Below, piece after piece: positions 8,676 through 16,254 of a stretch of 41,527 nucleotides of DNA; position 1 is the first letter of the stretch, and the number at the start of each line of letters is the position of its first letter. Below the pieces are notes generated by a model. It saw only the letters and a list, made by a program, of their open reading frames with translations, did not search any database and was not told where the DNA came from. Origin of the DNA: an uncultured Clostridia bacterium (GTDB lineage: Bacteria; Bacillota; Clostridia; Oscillospirales; Ruminococcaceae); NCBI GenBank assembly GCA_947166945.1, contig CAMVGH010000010.1, positions 1-41,527 on the forward strand, written 5' to 3'. The translations under genes and the position numbers were made by a program.

Positions 8676-9893
8676 ATGGAAAACAGGATACCGCAGATAA
8701 TAACGAGCCTGCTGGAAAACGATATGTATAAATTCAGTATGGGACAGGCTATCTACCACCAGTTCAGCAATTACAAGACGACATGGACTTTTAAGTGCCG
8801 CAATGAAGATGTGCGTTTCACACCGGAGATGACGGAGGAGATACGCAGACAGATCAGGCTGTACTGCGGGCTTCGGTTCACGGAGGACGAACTTGAATAC
8901 CTTAACAATATACGCTGGATAAAGGGGTCATACGTGGATTTCCTGCGGCTGTGGCAGCCGAGATATGAAGATCTGACCATTTCCGAAGACGCAGACTGCG
9001 GACTCTGCATAGAATCACGCGGTACATGGCTGAACACCAGTATGTATGAGATACCGATACTTGCCATAGTAAATGAAGTCTATTTCCGTATGAAGTATAA
9101 CTATGACGAGCTTATACAGAGTTTCAGAGAAAAGCTGGACGAAAAGGCGGAATGGCTCCACAGCGGAAAATACTATCCGGCGTCCTTCTCGGAGTTCGGG
9201 CTGCGCCGCCGACTGTCCGCCGAGGCTCAGGAACTTGCGGTGAAAAAGTTCTCCGAAACACGGCTCTGCTCCGGAAAATTCGTAGGTACATCGAACGTGT
9301 ATCTGGCGAAGAAATACGGACTGCTGCCGGTCGGGACTATGGCTCACGAATGGATCATGTGTGTGGGACAGGGCAACCATAAGCACAATCCCGCATACTC
9401 CAACTGGTACGCGCTTGACGCTTGGGTAAAGGAATACGGCGTACTGAACAGCACGGCGCTGACCGACGCGATAACAACCGACTGCTTCCTGCGGGACTTC
9501 CAGCTGACTTACGCTACCCTGTTCAGCGGTGTCCGCCATGACAGCGGAGATCCCTATGAGTGGGGCGAGAAGATGATAGCTCATTACGAAAAACTCAGCA
9601 TAGACCCGAGATCCAAGACACTGCTGTTCAGCGACAGCCTCGATTTCAAGTGAGCGGACAAGCTGTTCCGGTATTTCCGGGAAAAGACAAATGTGGCTTT
9701 CGGCATCGGCACCTACCTCTCCAACGATACCTGTGTGCCGCCGCTGAATATAGTCATGAAGACCACAGCCTGCAACGGCATGGATGTGGCAAAGATCTCA
9801 GACACCGAAGGCAAGGGTATGTGCCGTAACCCGGAATATGTTGCATATTTACAGCGCTGCATCGACTGGAGAATGACACACGAGAAGCCTTAA
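8676..9893 (+). pseudogene. pncB: Nicotinate phosphoribosyltransferase interrupted by an in-frame TGA
   Basis: The enzyme joins nicotinate to PRPP in NAD salvage. Family landmarks are the N-terminal LLENDMYKFSMGQA, the phosphohistidine segment VGTMAHEW (His224), FSGVRHDSGDPYEW, and FGIGTYLSND. The frame stops at a TGA at 9651-9653 (codon 326) right after SDSLDFK, yet continues in the same frame for 79 more well-conserved codons (ADKLFRYFREKTNVAFGIG...) to a TAA at 9891-9893. Read through, it is 405 residues, the normal length. So one base change (for example AGA or GGA to TGA) or a sequencing error has broken an otherwise intact gene. If real, the truncated product lacks the C-terminal phosphate-binding region and is probably inactive, and nicotinate salvage would fail. 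SD AAGGAG precedes the ATG. Confidence 0.85.
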
Positions 9894-9956
9894 AAGCATT
9901 TTCATGCAGCTTTTTGCGCATTTCACGCACGGATCGGAAAAAATTTGAAAAAATAC

Positions 9957-9983
9957 TAAAGTTTTTATAATATCTGCCGATAT
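9957..9983 (+). promoter_or_regulatory. Sigma-28 (FliA/SigD) type promoter
   Basis: TAAA (9957-9960), 15 bp, GCCGATAT (9976-9983). With the flanking bases it reads TAAAGTTT-N11-GCCGATAT, one base from the enterobacterial consensus and exact for B. subtilis SigD. A TATAAT at 9966-9971 sits inside the spacer, with TTGAAA only 15 bp upstream, so a weaker sigma-A reading exists, but the sigma-28 match is much better. The expected start is near 9990. Confidence 0.85.
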
Positions 9984-9992
9984 TATAATTGA

Positions 9993-10061
9993 GGCATAAG
10001 GGAATTATGCCGTGACGCGCCCGTTTTTTGCCGGGGCAGAGGGCATTGCTGCGGGCACGGC
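9993..10061 (+). promoter_or_regulatory. Structured 5' leader with competing hairpins
   Basis: GGCATAA (9993-9999) pairs perfectly with TTATGCC (10005-10011), almost at the predicted mRNA 5' end. GCCGTG (10009-10014) can pair with CACGGC (10056-10061), using three of the same bases, so the two stems compete. It may protect the 5' end or regulate; no known riboswitch is recognised. Confidence 0.4.
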
Positions 10062-10085
10062 AACCATATTCAAGGAGGAAAAGGC

Positions 10086-10130
10086 ATGAGATATCATATT
10101 TCCTGCCGCACCTCGGGAAGAAAGGAATGA
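10086..10130 (+). CDS. 14-residue leader ORF
   Basis: A short frame, ATG AGA TAT to TGA, encodes MRYHISCRTSGRKE. It has the best SD of the region (AAGGAGG, eight bases before the ATG), much stronger than expected by chance. Its last codons contain the SD (AGAAAGGA) of the next gene, which starts six bases after its stop, so its translation could open or couple to that gene. No homologue is known to me. Confidence 0.5.
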   Translation: MRYHISCRTSGRKE

Positions 10131-10136
10131 TAGTGT

Positions 10137-10781
10137 ATGAGCGGTATCAATTCGATCTATGACAGCTATTCAAACGCTCCCGTAAATTCAAAGTCCGCTT
10201 CTAAAGTGAAGGAGACCGCGAAAAAGGACGAATCCGCCAAGACTGCCGAGACCGCCGCAAATACTGCGGAAAAGACAGCGGCTAAGAAGACCGATTCCTT
10301 CGAGCGTTCGGAAAAGACCAATGCCAACACCTACACCAAAGGCGTAAAGACCGAACACGCAGGCAAGTCCGCCCTCAACATCAAAAACGAGGGAATGAAG
10401 GATATGGTGGCACAGCTCTTGGGGCAGGCCAAGTCCGGCGGCGATAAGAGCCCCAACGGACTCTCCCTCGACTCAATACTCAAGAGCTTCGACATCGAAC
10501 CTATCGAGAGCGACGGTTCGGAAGACTTCTGGGGTGCGGAAAAGACTGCAAATCGTATTCTCGACTTTGCAAAGAGCCTCGCAAAGAATGACCCCGATTC
10601 CTTCAAGAAGGTAAAGGACGCATTCGAGAAAGGCTTTGCCGAAAGCGAGAAGATCTGGGGCGACAAGCTCCCCGATGTAAGCTACCAGACCCTCGATAAG
10701 GTCCGCGCAGGCTTCGACGAGTGGGAAAAGGAGATCAACGCCCAGGCAGACGCCGTATCCACTCAGGCGGCAGCGCAGTAA
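10137..10781 (+). CDS. Unknown sigma-28-regulated protein
   Basis: A 214-aa protein that I cannot assign. There is no Sec signal peptide or membrane helix. Residues 1-85 are Ser/Asn then Lys/Ala/Glu/Thr-rich and look disordered, like N-termini of proteins exported by the flagellar secretion apparatus. Residues about 120-205 form an alpha-helical, more conserved-looking domain (ANRILDFAKSLA, then FEKGFAESEKIWG and a final helix with FDEWEKEI). Its promoter and its neighbour, a FliD-like gene, suggest a flagellum-associated or flagellar-exported protein; this is inference. Translation probably starts at the ATG at 10137, with SD AGAAAGGA within the leader ORF. Confidence 0.8.
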   Translation: MSGINSIYDSYSNAPVNSKSASKVKETAKKDESAKTAETAANTAEKTAAKKTDSFERSEKTNANTYTKGVKTEHAGKSALNIKNEGMKDMVAQLLGQAKSGGDKSPNGLSLDSILKSFDIEPIESDGSEDFWGAEKTANRILDFAKSLAKNDPDSFKKVKDAFEKGFAESEKIWGDKLPDVSYQTLDKVRAGFDEWEKEINAQADAVSTQAAAQ

Positions 10782-10822
10782 TACTGTCGCGGGCATCCGC
10801 CCGAAACCAACCACCGACAGTA
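10782..10822 (+). promoter_or_regulatory. Intergenic stem-loop between the two sigma-28 genes
   Basis: TACTGTCG (10782-10789), directly after the TAA stop, pairs perfectly with CGACAGTA (10815-10822), enclosing a smaller GCGGGC/GCCCG stem. There is no U-tract, so it more likely sets relative mRNA stability of the two genes than terminates. Confidence 0.45.
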
Positions 10823-10909
10823 TGACATCATCAGCGCTCAAATTATCGGAATGTCCGGCAAAGTTCTGCCATACGCCGTACAATCCGTTTATCGAAGGGA
10901 AGTGATATT

Positions 10910-11617
10910 ATGAGCGATATGAGCTTATTCTACTCGTCTATGAGCAGTGTTCTCAATCAGTGGAGTGATTTCCGCGTAAGCAAAAATCTCTACAAGTCCT
11001 ACTTCGATATGCAGAAGACCAATGCGACATCTGCCGCAAAGGAGGCTGCGGACAAGATAACCGAGAAGAAAGACTCCACAAAGACAAACGCTTACTCCGC
11101 TTCCAAAAACGACAAGCTCAAGACATACGCGGATAATGTTTCCTCCGCCGTATCCGATCTTGCAAACGCATTCAAGACCGACGCAAAGACCGGCGACATC
11201 GACCGCGAAAAGGCGTTCGAGGCGGCAAGTTCCTTTGTTGACAGCTTCAATGAACTTTATTCTTCAACCAAAGGCTCCGGAAACAGCACCGTGTCCAATA
11301 AATCGGAATTCATCGCTAAAATGACCAGCGCGTATTCCAACAAGCTCAAAGATGTGGGGATCACCGTCGGGAATGACGGAAAGCTTTCAATAGACAAGGA
11401 TACCTTCAACAGCGCAGACACAGGCGATCTCGATAAGATCTTCGGCAAGAAGGATTCCTTTGCCTCTTTCATGTCATCACAGGCAAGCGCAGTTTCCGCA
11501 TATTCGCAGACTGCTGCTTACCTCGACGCAGGCACCACATACACAAAGACGGGCGCAGTTGCAAACTCGTCCAACGCTTCCGCATTAAGCGGAGTTCTCT
11601 ATAATCAGTTATTCTGA
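10910..11617 (+). CDS. FliD C-terminal-like flagellar protein
   Basis: A 235-aa protein without a Sec signal. The segment LKDVGITVGNDGKLSIDKDTF, followed by DLDKIFG and a helix to YSQT, matches the pattern near the C terminus of the flagellar cap protein FliD (GI-x-DGKLSLD, then an F-x-F-type segment). A preceding helix, FVDSFNELYSS, also fits. A full FliD is over 400 residues with a D0/D1 N-terminal half that is absent here, so this is an orphan C-terminal-type module. It shares the transcript of the sigma-28 promoter and ends before a strong terminator. SD AAGGGAAG precedes the ATG. Role as a flagellar or surface-exported protein is likely but its exact job is unknown. Confidence 0.75.
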   Translation: MSDMSLFYSSMSSVLNQWSDFRVSKNLYKSYFDMQKTNATSAAKEAADKITEKKDSTKTNAYSASKNDKLKTYADNVSSAVSDLANAFKTDAKTGDIDREKAFEAASSFVDSFNELYSSTKGSGNSTVSNKSEFIAKMTSAYSNKLKDVGITVGNDGKLSIDKDTFNSADTGDLDKIFGKKDSFASFMSSQASAVSAYSQTAAYLDAGTTYTKTGAVANSSNASALSGVLYNQLF

Positions 11618-11638
11618 TACCCCGGATGATGTCATACG

Positions 11639-11677
11639 GCGTTCCCGCAGGATCTTTCCCGCGGGAACGCTTTTTTT
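11639..11677 (+). terminator. Rho-independent terminator
   Basis: GCGTTCCCGC (11639-11648) pairs with GCGGGAACGC (11661-11670) and is followed by seven T. It closes the sigma-28 unit. Confidence 0.95.
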
Positions 11678-11710
11678 GTGCCGTAAGCGGGACAATCAGA
11701 GACACAAAAG

Positions 11711-11739
11711 TTGACAATGCTGTAATGCTGTGTTATAAT
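11711..11739 (+). promoter_or_regulatory. Sigma-A promoter of the SLOG-like gene
   Basis: TTGACA (11711-11716), 17 bp, TATAAT (11734-11739), perfect in both boxes. Confidence 0.9.
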
Positions 11740-11765
11740 CGTATTGTGAAAGGGGATATACGGAT

Positions 11766-12236
11766 ATGACAGTTAGTTTTACAGGACACAGAGACGCCTG
11801 TTCACCCGAAATCAAGAATACGCTTCGGGAAATGACCGAAAAACTGATAGATGAAGGTGCCGATATGTTCTGCGCCGGCGGTGCCGTGGGTTTTGATACC
11901 ATTGCTGCCGAGACTGTATTGGAACTACAGGGAGAATATCCGTGGATAACCCTCCGGCTGGTACTGCCCTGCCCGCCCGAAGTGCAGACATCGCGCTTTC
12001 CGGTGAAAGCCCGGGAAAGGTACTTTGATATTCTCCGCGCGGCAGACAGCACAGAAATCATATCTCCTGTATATACCGATGAATGTATGAAGCTACGGAA
12101 CCAAAGACTTGTAGAGCTTGCGGATGTCTGTCTGTGCTTTTATGACAAATCACGCTTCACCTCCGGAACGGGACAGACTGTGAGAATGGCGGAGAAGAAT
12201 GATATAAAGATCATAAATATCTATGATAATAAATGA
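11766..12236 (+). CDS. SLOG-family (DUF1273-like) protein
   Basis: A 156-aa protein opening with VSFTGHRD and a following glycine-rich segment (FCAGGAVGFDTIAAE), as in the YpsA/DUF1273 group of the SLOG superfamily of Rossmann-like nucleotide-binding proteins. The later DVCLCFYD and GTGQTVRMAEK segments also fit. Some members bind NAD- or ADP-ribose-type ligands; the role of this one is unknown. Its strong own promoter separates it from the flagellar-type unit upstream. No membrane segment. SD AAGGGG lies ten bases upstream. Confidence 0.8.
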   Translation: MTVSFTGHRDACSPEIKNTLREMTEKLIDEGADMFCAGGAVGFDTIAAETVLELQGEYPWITLRLVLPCPPEVQTSRFPVKARERYFDILRAADSTEIISPVYTDECMKLRNQRLVELADVCLCFYDKSRFTSGTGQTVRMAEKNDIKIINIYDNK

Positions 12237-12306
12237 TTATAAATGTCATACAAAGTAGTCATTATTATATCTGTAAATAACATATTCGGAAAGGAGTGAA
12301 CATGAG

Positions 12307-12951
12307 ATGAAACGGAAGTTTTTCAATATGATATATAAAAGGCCCTTCAAGTCAATTATACATAAGTTTATTGATCGCTTTGAGGGCGGAGAATTTTACT
12401 CGGAATCCATCAGATATATATATGAGCGGAAATACAATACTTCGGCAGGAATAGGATCATACGGGTGCTTTAATGATAAATTCAATCCCTTCAGAGCGGA
12501 AATAATTATAGGAAAATGGTGTTCTATCGCAGACGGAACAACATATATTCCGGGTAATCACCCGAAAAATGATGTTTCGACACACCCGATTTTTCACAGA
12601 GCTGAATATGGTTTTTGTCCGCCAAGAACCTTTGAGCCAAGAAAACCTCTGAATATAGGGAATGATGTATGGATAGGTATGAATGTTCTGATCATGCCCG
12701 GCTGCAGCGATATCGGAGACGGTGCAATAATCGGCGGAGGCACGGTATTAACGCATGATGTGGAACCATATACAATTGTAGCGGGAAATCCCGGCAAAGT
12801 GATCGGAAAAAGATTTGATGATGATAAGATCAGACTGGTCGAAAAAAGCAAATGGTGGGATTTGGATATACATTCCTTGAAGGAAATCGTTCCTTATCAG
12901 GAGGATATTGAACTATTTTGTAAAAAAGCAACAGAATTACATGACCGTTAA
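12307..12951 (+). CDS. Hexapeptide-repeat O-acetyltransferase (CatB/Vat-like)
   Basis: A 214-aa left-handed beta-helix acetyltransferase of the xenobiotic acetyltransferase branch. A histidine pair in NHPKNDVSTHPIF and the repeats IGNDVWIGMNVLI, GDGAIIGGGTVLTHDV and AGNPGKVIGKRF are typical. Such enzymes use acetyl-CoA to modify antibiotics or, more often in this size class, surface polysaccharides. The gene is much richer in A and T and in ATA/AAA-type codons than its neighbours, which suggests horizontal acquisition. AAAGGAG lies ten bases before the chosen ATG; an ATG at 12302 is closed by a stop after one codon. With the polysaccharide cassette nearby, sugar O-acetylation is plausible; drug resistance cannot be concluded. 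Confidence 0.85.
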   Translation: MKRKFFNMIYKRPFKSIIHKFIDRFEGGEFYSESIRYIYERKYNTSAGIGSYGCFNDKFNPFRAEIIIGKWCSIADGTTYIPGNHPKNDVSTHPIFHRAEYGFCPPRTFEPRKPLNIGNDVWIGMNVLIMPGCSDIGDGAIIGGGTVLTHDVEPYTIVAGNPGKVIGKRFDDDKIRLVEKSKWWDLDIHSLKEIVPYQEDIELFCKKATELHDR

Positions 12952-13005
12952 AGCTGTTTCTGTTGACTCTGACCATGGTGAGAGAAATCAGCCAAACTAC
13001 GCGGC

Positions 13006-13049
13006 AAGCATTATATTTCTGAACTTCTATATTCAGAAATATAATGCTT
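13006..13049. repeat. 18-bp perfect inverted repeat
   Basis: AAGCATTATATTTCTGAA (13006-13023) and its exact complement at 13032-13049 flank an 8-base loop, about 55 bases after the acetyltransferase stop. It lacks a U-tract, so it may be an mRNA 3' end, a protein-binding palindrome or a remnant of a small mobile element. Confidence 0.75.
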
Positions 13050-13134
13050 ATTTTCGACCGGAATATAGACAAGAAATGAGCCTGAAAGCTTTGATATATG
13101 CGGTTTCAGAGCCAGCGACAATCTATATCATTAT

Positions 13135-13165
13135 AAAAAACCGGCGTCATTGAACCGGTTTTTTT
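13135..13165 (+). terminator. Terminator-like hairpin
   Basis: AAAAAACCGG pairs with CCGGTTTTTT around a ten-base loop, T-tract following. It could terminate the acetyltransferase transcript and, on the other strand, back up the terminator of the surface-protein gene. Confidence 0.7.
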
Positions 13166-13167
13166 CT

Positions 13168-13202
13168 TCATAAAGAGAAAGCCACCGGCTTTCACCGGCG
13201 GC
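13168..13202 (-). terminator. Terminator of the surface-protein gene
   Basis: On the minus strand GCCGCCGG and CCGGTGGC (within 13181-13202) form a stem, followed by TTTCTCTTT. Confidence 0.75.
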
Positions 13203-13206
13203 TCCA

Positions 13207-13238
13207 TTTTTTCGAGTTCGGATCCGAATTCGAGAAAA
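13207..13238. repeat. 32-base near-perfect palindrome after the surface-protein stop
   Basis: The arms at 13207-13222 and 13223-13238 pair with two wobble or mismatch positions around a perfect core TTCGGATCCGAA (13217-13228). It abuts the TAA stop of the surface-protein gene. Confidence 0.75.
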
Positions 13239-14237
13239 TTACTTTCTCTTCTTCGAAGTAGCTACAGCTGCTGCTGCAAATACTGCAAGAGAACCAAGCG
13301 CAAGAGTTGTGCCTGTTACAGGGTTTGTATCTCCGTTACCTCCGTTTACTACAACAGATGTATCGTCCTTACCCTGGTCGATGGAAACTGCAGTGTCATC
13401 TGCGCCGTCGTCATCATCAGGAATGAGACCTTCGAGATTTTCCTTCAGTTCATCAAGTGCTGCCTTAAGATCATCTACTGCTTTTTCAAGATCTATGTCA
13501 GTAACAACATAGTAAGATGCATGGGAGATAGAAACAGTGATGGATGATCCATCATCGCTTACAGTAATAGCATCTTCAACGAGAGAAACCTCGCCGTCAT
13601 CACTTACATAGTAGAGCTGGCAGTTCTCAATGTTGATACCTTCAAGCGCGGAAGCAGGGATAGTGATATTCAGAGTCATACCGAAATCACCCTTCTGTGC
13701 AGGGTAGATCAGTATAGCGCCTGAAGTAACATCTGCTCCTTCAACTTCTGTGCTGCTGGGTTCAACATTGATAACCATAGCAAGGTTGATAGCCTTTGCA
13801 TCTGTGATAGATTTAGGATCGATAGTGATAGAGTAATCAACACCCTCGTCTGTATCTACATCAAAAGTTACAGGCTTATCTCCCTTAGCGATCGCGGCTA
13901 TAGCAGCCTCCTGGACTACAGCATCACCGTTGTCATTAACGGAGAGCTTCACTTCGCCGCCGTTCTTGATAGCCTCTTCAACAGTAGACTCTCCGGCAAC
14001 AGAAGCACCTTCGTCCTTTTCGTCAGCATCGTCTGTAGCGGGTGTAGCAGGGGTTGTGGTTGTTGCAGCCTGAGTATCAGAGCTGGTGCTGGGACTGGTT
14101 GTAGGCACAGTAACAGCCGGCGGATAGTAAGGCGCATAACCATAGTTAATTGCTGCACTTGCAGAGATCGAAGCTGCTGATGCTACCATACTTGCGATAA
14201 CAGCAGTTGCGATGAACTTAGCATTTAACTTCTTCAT
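13239..14237 (-). CDS. Surface protein with NPVTG sorting-like signal
   Basis: A 332-aa exported protein. Residues 1-29 are a Sec signal (KKLN, hydrophobic core, ending ASAA). A Tyr/Pro then Thr/Pro/Ala-rich linker follows to about residue 80, then a beta-rich domain with an NPVTG motif near the end followed by a hydrophobic stretch and KKRK tail: the layout of a sortase substrate, with NPVTG in place of LPXTG. Codon use is biased to few synonymous codons, as in groEL here, implying strong expression; it also has a strong SD (AAAGGAGGAG). It lies 54 bases after the last EPS gene and may share that transcript. Its function is unknown; a role in envelope or EPS attachment is a guess. Confidence 0.8.
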   Translation of the reverse strand: MKKLNAKFIATAVIASMVASAASISASAAINYGYAPYYPPAVTVPTTSPSTSSDTQAATTTTPATPATDDADEKDEGASVAGESTVEEAIKNGGEVKLSVNDNGDAVVQEAAIAAIAKGDKPVTFDVDTDEGVDYSITIDPKSITDAKAINLAMVINVEPSSTEVEGADVTSGAILIYPAQKGDFGMTLNITIPASALEGINIENCQLYYVSDDGEVSLVEDAITVSDDGSSITVSISHASYYVVTDIDLEKAVDDLKAALDELKENLEGLIPDDDDGADDTAVSIDQGKDDTSVVVNGGNGDTNPVTGTTLALGSLAVFAAAAVATSKKRK

Positions 14238-14291
14238 GGGGAAACTCCTCCTTTCTTCAAAAAATATATAATAACTTCCTTGCGGAAGGTA

Positions 14292-15092
14292 TTACCCTTT
14301 TTTTCCGAGTACATCATCAATAAGTTGATCGTAATCTTCTCGCTGTCCGTCACTCGTTTCCGCAGCTTCGGGCAGTTCATCGGAACTCTCCGTGCTCTCT
14401 TCGCTTACAAGCCCGACGGCGCTTCTGAGATCCGGAGGATCATTCTTTTTACTGTCATTATTTCCGAACATCAGAGGCTGATTTTTACCTTTGTTATTTT
14501 TGATGATCTCCATCATTTCTTCCGCGTCATCAGATTCGAGCATTGCGACCCGGTCACCTACTTCGCCGGAATATTCGCCGTCGTAGTTCCCGTTGTCATC
14601 GCCATACTTCTCATCGAGACGTCTCATAATAAAGAAACCGAGCATATATACAGCCAGCGATATCATGACCAGCAGTGCCGCGTATGTCTGCGGTACCGTG
14701 TTGGTCTTTTCGGCAACTGTCGAAAACGGATTGCTGAGCATTGCGGTAAATGCTTTATTAATAAGCGACAGCCACTTGTTGTACTGTCTCACATTATCCC
14801 TGCCCGCGTAATACAGCGTATATACGAACGGGACTGCCCAGTAAACGAAAGTGAATACCGCAAATCCGAAGCGCCCGTCTCTTCCGGCGAAAAATGAGCA
14901 GGATATCCATATAAGGAATATTGCGCCCGTCATACACAGCAGGATAGGCTCCCTTATCGGGAAAAACTTCTCGTACTGATATTCATAAAAGTAGAAGGTA
15001 GAAGTAAGCGCTGCCGCCATACAAACCAGTATATTTTCGGGAAGCGTATTCTTCCGGGCTTTGAGAAATAAATCTAAAGGACTGAATTTCAT
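14292..15092 (-). CDS. Membrane protein in the EPS cluster
   Basis: A 266-aa protein with four predicted membrane helices (about residues 18-38, 48-68, 76-96 and 136-157) and then a long acidic, Asp/Glu/Asn-rich cytoplasmic tail with no recognised domain. Its ATG overlaps the TGA of the polymerase gene by four bases, so the two are translationally coupled and probably act together. I do not recognise the family. It may assist polysaccharide export or polymerisation. Confidence 0.75.
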   Translation of the reverse strand: MKFSPLDLFLKARKNTLPENILVCMAAALTSTFYFYEYQYEKFFPIREPILLCMTGAIFLIWISCSFFAGRDGRFGFAVFTFVYWAVPFVYTLYYAGRDNVRQYNKWLSLINKAFTAMLSNPFSTVAEKTNTVPQTYAALLVMISLAVYMLGFFIMRRLDEKYGDDNGNYDGEYSGEVGDRVAMLESDDAEEMMEIIKNNKGKNQPLMFGNNDSKKNDPPDLRSAVGLVSEESTESSDELPEAAETSDGQREDYDQLIDDVLGKKG

Positions 15093-16240
15093 TTGTCAGA
15101 CTTCTCCCACACTTCCTGCGGATTGACCCACGGAGTATCATCATATATAGTCTGATAAGGATTGATCCCGTTAAAGTTGGTACCTATCATATATCCGTAC
15201 ATTCCCAGACAAGCAGCAGTGACTACAAACAAAGATGCCGTGGAAACTATGATCTTTTTCTTCCTGCTGTTTCTGAACTTTTCGCCGCACCACTCTATAA
15301 AGCATTCCACGACTCTCGGCATGAGAATTGCAGACGCTACTATTATGAACGGTATCGCAAGTCTTCCTACTATATTATGTTTCAGACTTATAAGGTCAAA
15401 GTAAAAGGTAAAGAACATACAGTTGAGCCATACATGGTTCATCGGGTCCTTTTTCTCCAACCGTTTTCTGAACAGAAATGCCAGAACAAAAAATACACCG
15501 TAGAATATTGTGTATAAAGGCCACCTGCCGCCGCTGAGCTCATGCCCGACAGCTTCTCCCGCATGATAATACTTCGGAAGAAAATGTTCGGTAAGGAATT
15601 GGATCACGGGCCATGAGAATATGAAAATCAGTATTCCTGCCCCGGTATAGAGGCCAAGTGTCACAGGTGTGAGCTTTATCTTGAGTATGAAATAGAAAGG
15701 TATCATGACCAGAGCTGACAGGTGGAAGCAGGAAGCGAATATCACGACCAGCAGGTACCTGAAAAACTGATTGGTCTTTATATATCTCATGCCGAGAATG
15801 ACCACGAATGCCGCGACCATCTGGCGCATGAAATCAAGTGAAACGAAATAAACACCGAAAGTAAAATAGAAGAAAACTCCGAGGTAGGGCTTATCGCTTG
15901 TCCTGTAGAGTATTATCATCAGCACGAGCGCGAATATGAAAGCATATCCGACGAACATCCACTGATAATCATAATACATTACATTCCCGAAAAGCTTCAT
16001 CGGCATCGCAATGCCCTTTTCAAAGCGGTGAACGCCGATCTTCTCAAGATCCATCGAGAGATAATCTACATAGATCTGCGCGTAAAGGTTGTAATCAAAG
16101 CCTGTATATTTGCGTATCGCGGCAAATACGAACAGCGCAATACCTGCTATGGAGCAGTAAACTGCTTTTCCGGTTTTGTTTCGGCACATCGGGATGCCGA
16201 TGAGCACCACGACCGCGAGAAACGCAAAATAAATAAACAT
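15089..16240 (-). CDS. EpsG-like polysaccharide polymerase
   Basis: A 383-aa integral membrane protein with about ten hydrophobic helices and the layout of the EpsG family (Wzy-like polymerases). The segment IRKYTGFDYNLYAQIY near residue 62 and FDFMRQMVA near 135 (an R in a conserved loop) fit the family's RxxxGxDxxxY and related motifs. It should join exopolysaccharide repeat units at the membrane. SD AAGGAG precedes the ATG. It lies 14 bases after the phosphatase gene. Confidence 0.85.
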   Translation of the reverse strand: MFIYFAFLAVVVLIGIPMCRNKTGKAVYCSIAGIALFVFAAIRKYTGFDYNLYAQIYVDYLSMDLEKIGVHRFEKGIAMPMKLFGNVMYYDYQWMFVGYAFIFALVLMIILYRTSDKPYLGVFFYFTFGVYFVSLDFMRQMVAAFVVILGMRYIKTNQFFRYLLVVIFASCFHLSALVMIPFYFILKIKLTPVTLGLYTGAGILIFIFSWPVIQFLTEHFLPKYYHAGEAVGHELSGGRWPLYTIFYGVFFVLAFLFRKRLEKKDPMNHVWLNCMFFTFYFDLISLKHNIVGRLAIPFIIVASAILMPRVVECFIEWCGEKFRNSRKKKIIVSTASLFVVTAACLGMYGYMIGTNFNGINPYQTIYDDTPWVNPQEVWEKSDK

Positions 16241-16254
16241 ATTTCTCCTTGGAT

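Noticed and set aside
9651-9653. Selenocysteine at the pncB TGA
   Set aside because: The position is not a catalytic or Cys site in this family, and no convincing SECIS was seen downstream; the short TTCCGG/CCGGGAA stem is bulged and lacks the expected loop. Nonsense mutation or error is simpler.
10009-10061. Known riboswitch in the leader of the sigma-28 unit
   Set aside because: The stems do not match any riboswitch consensus that I can recall, in particular no c-di-GMP aptamer core.
13217-13234. Vector polylinker (BamHI-EcoRI like sequence)
   Set aside because: GGATCC beside GAATTC looks like a cloning site, but it is the centre of a longer palindrome and the flanking sequence is continuous native DNA with terminator and gene end.
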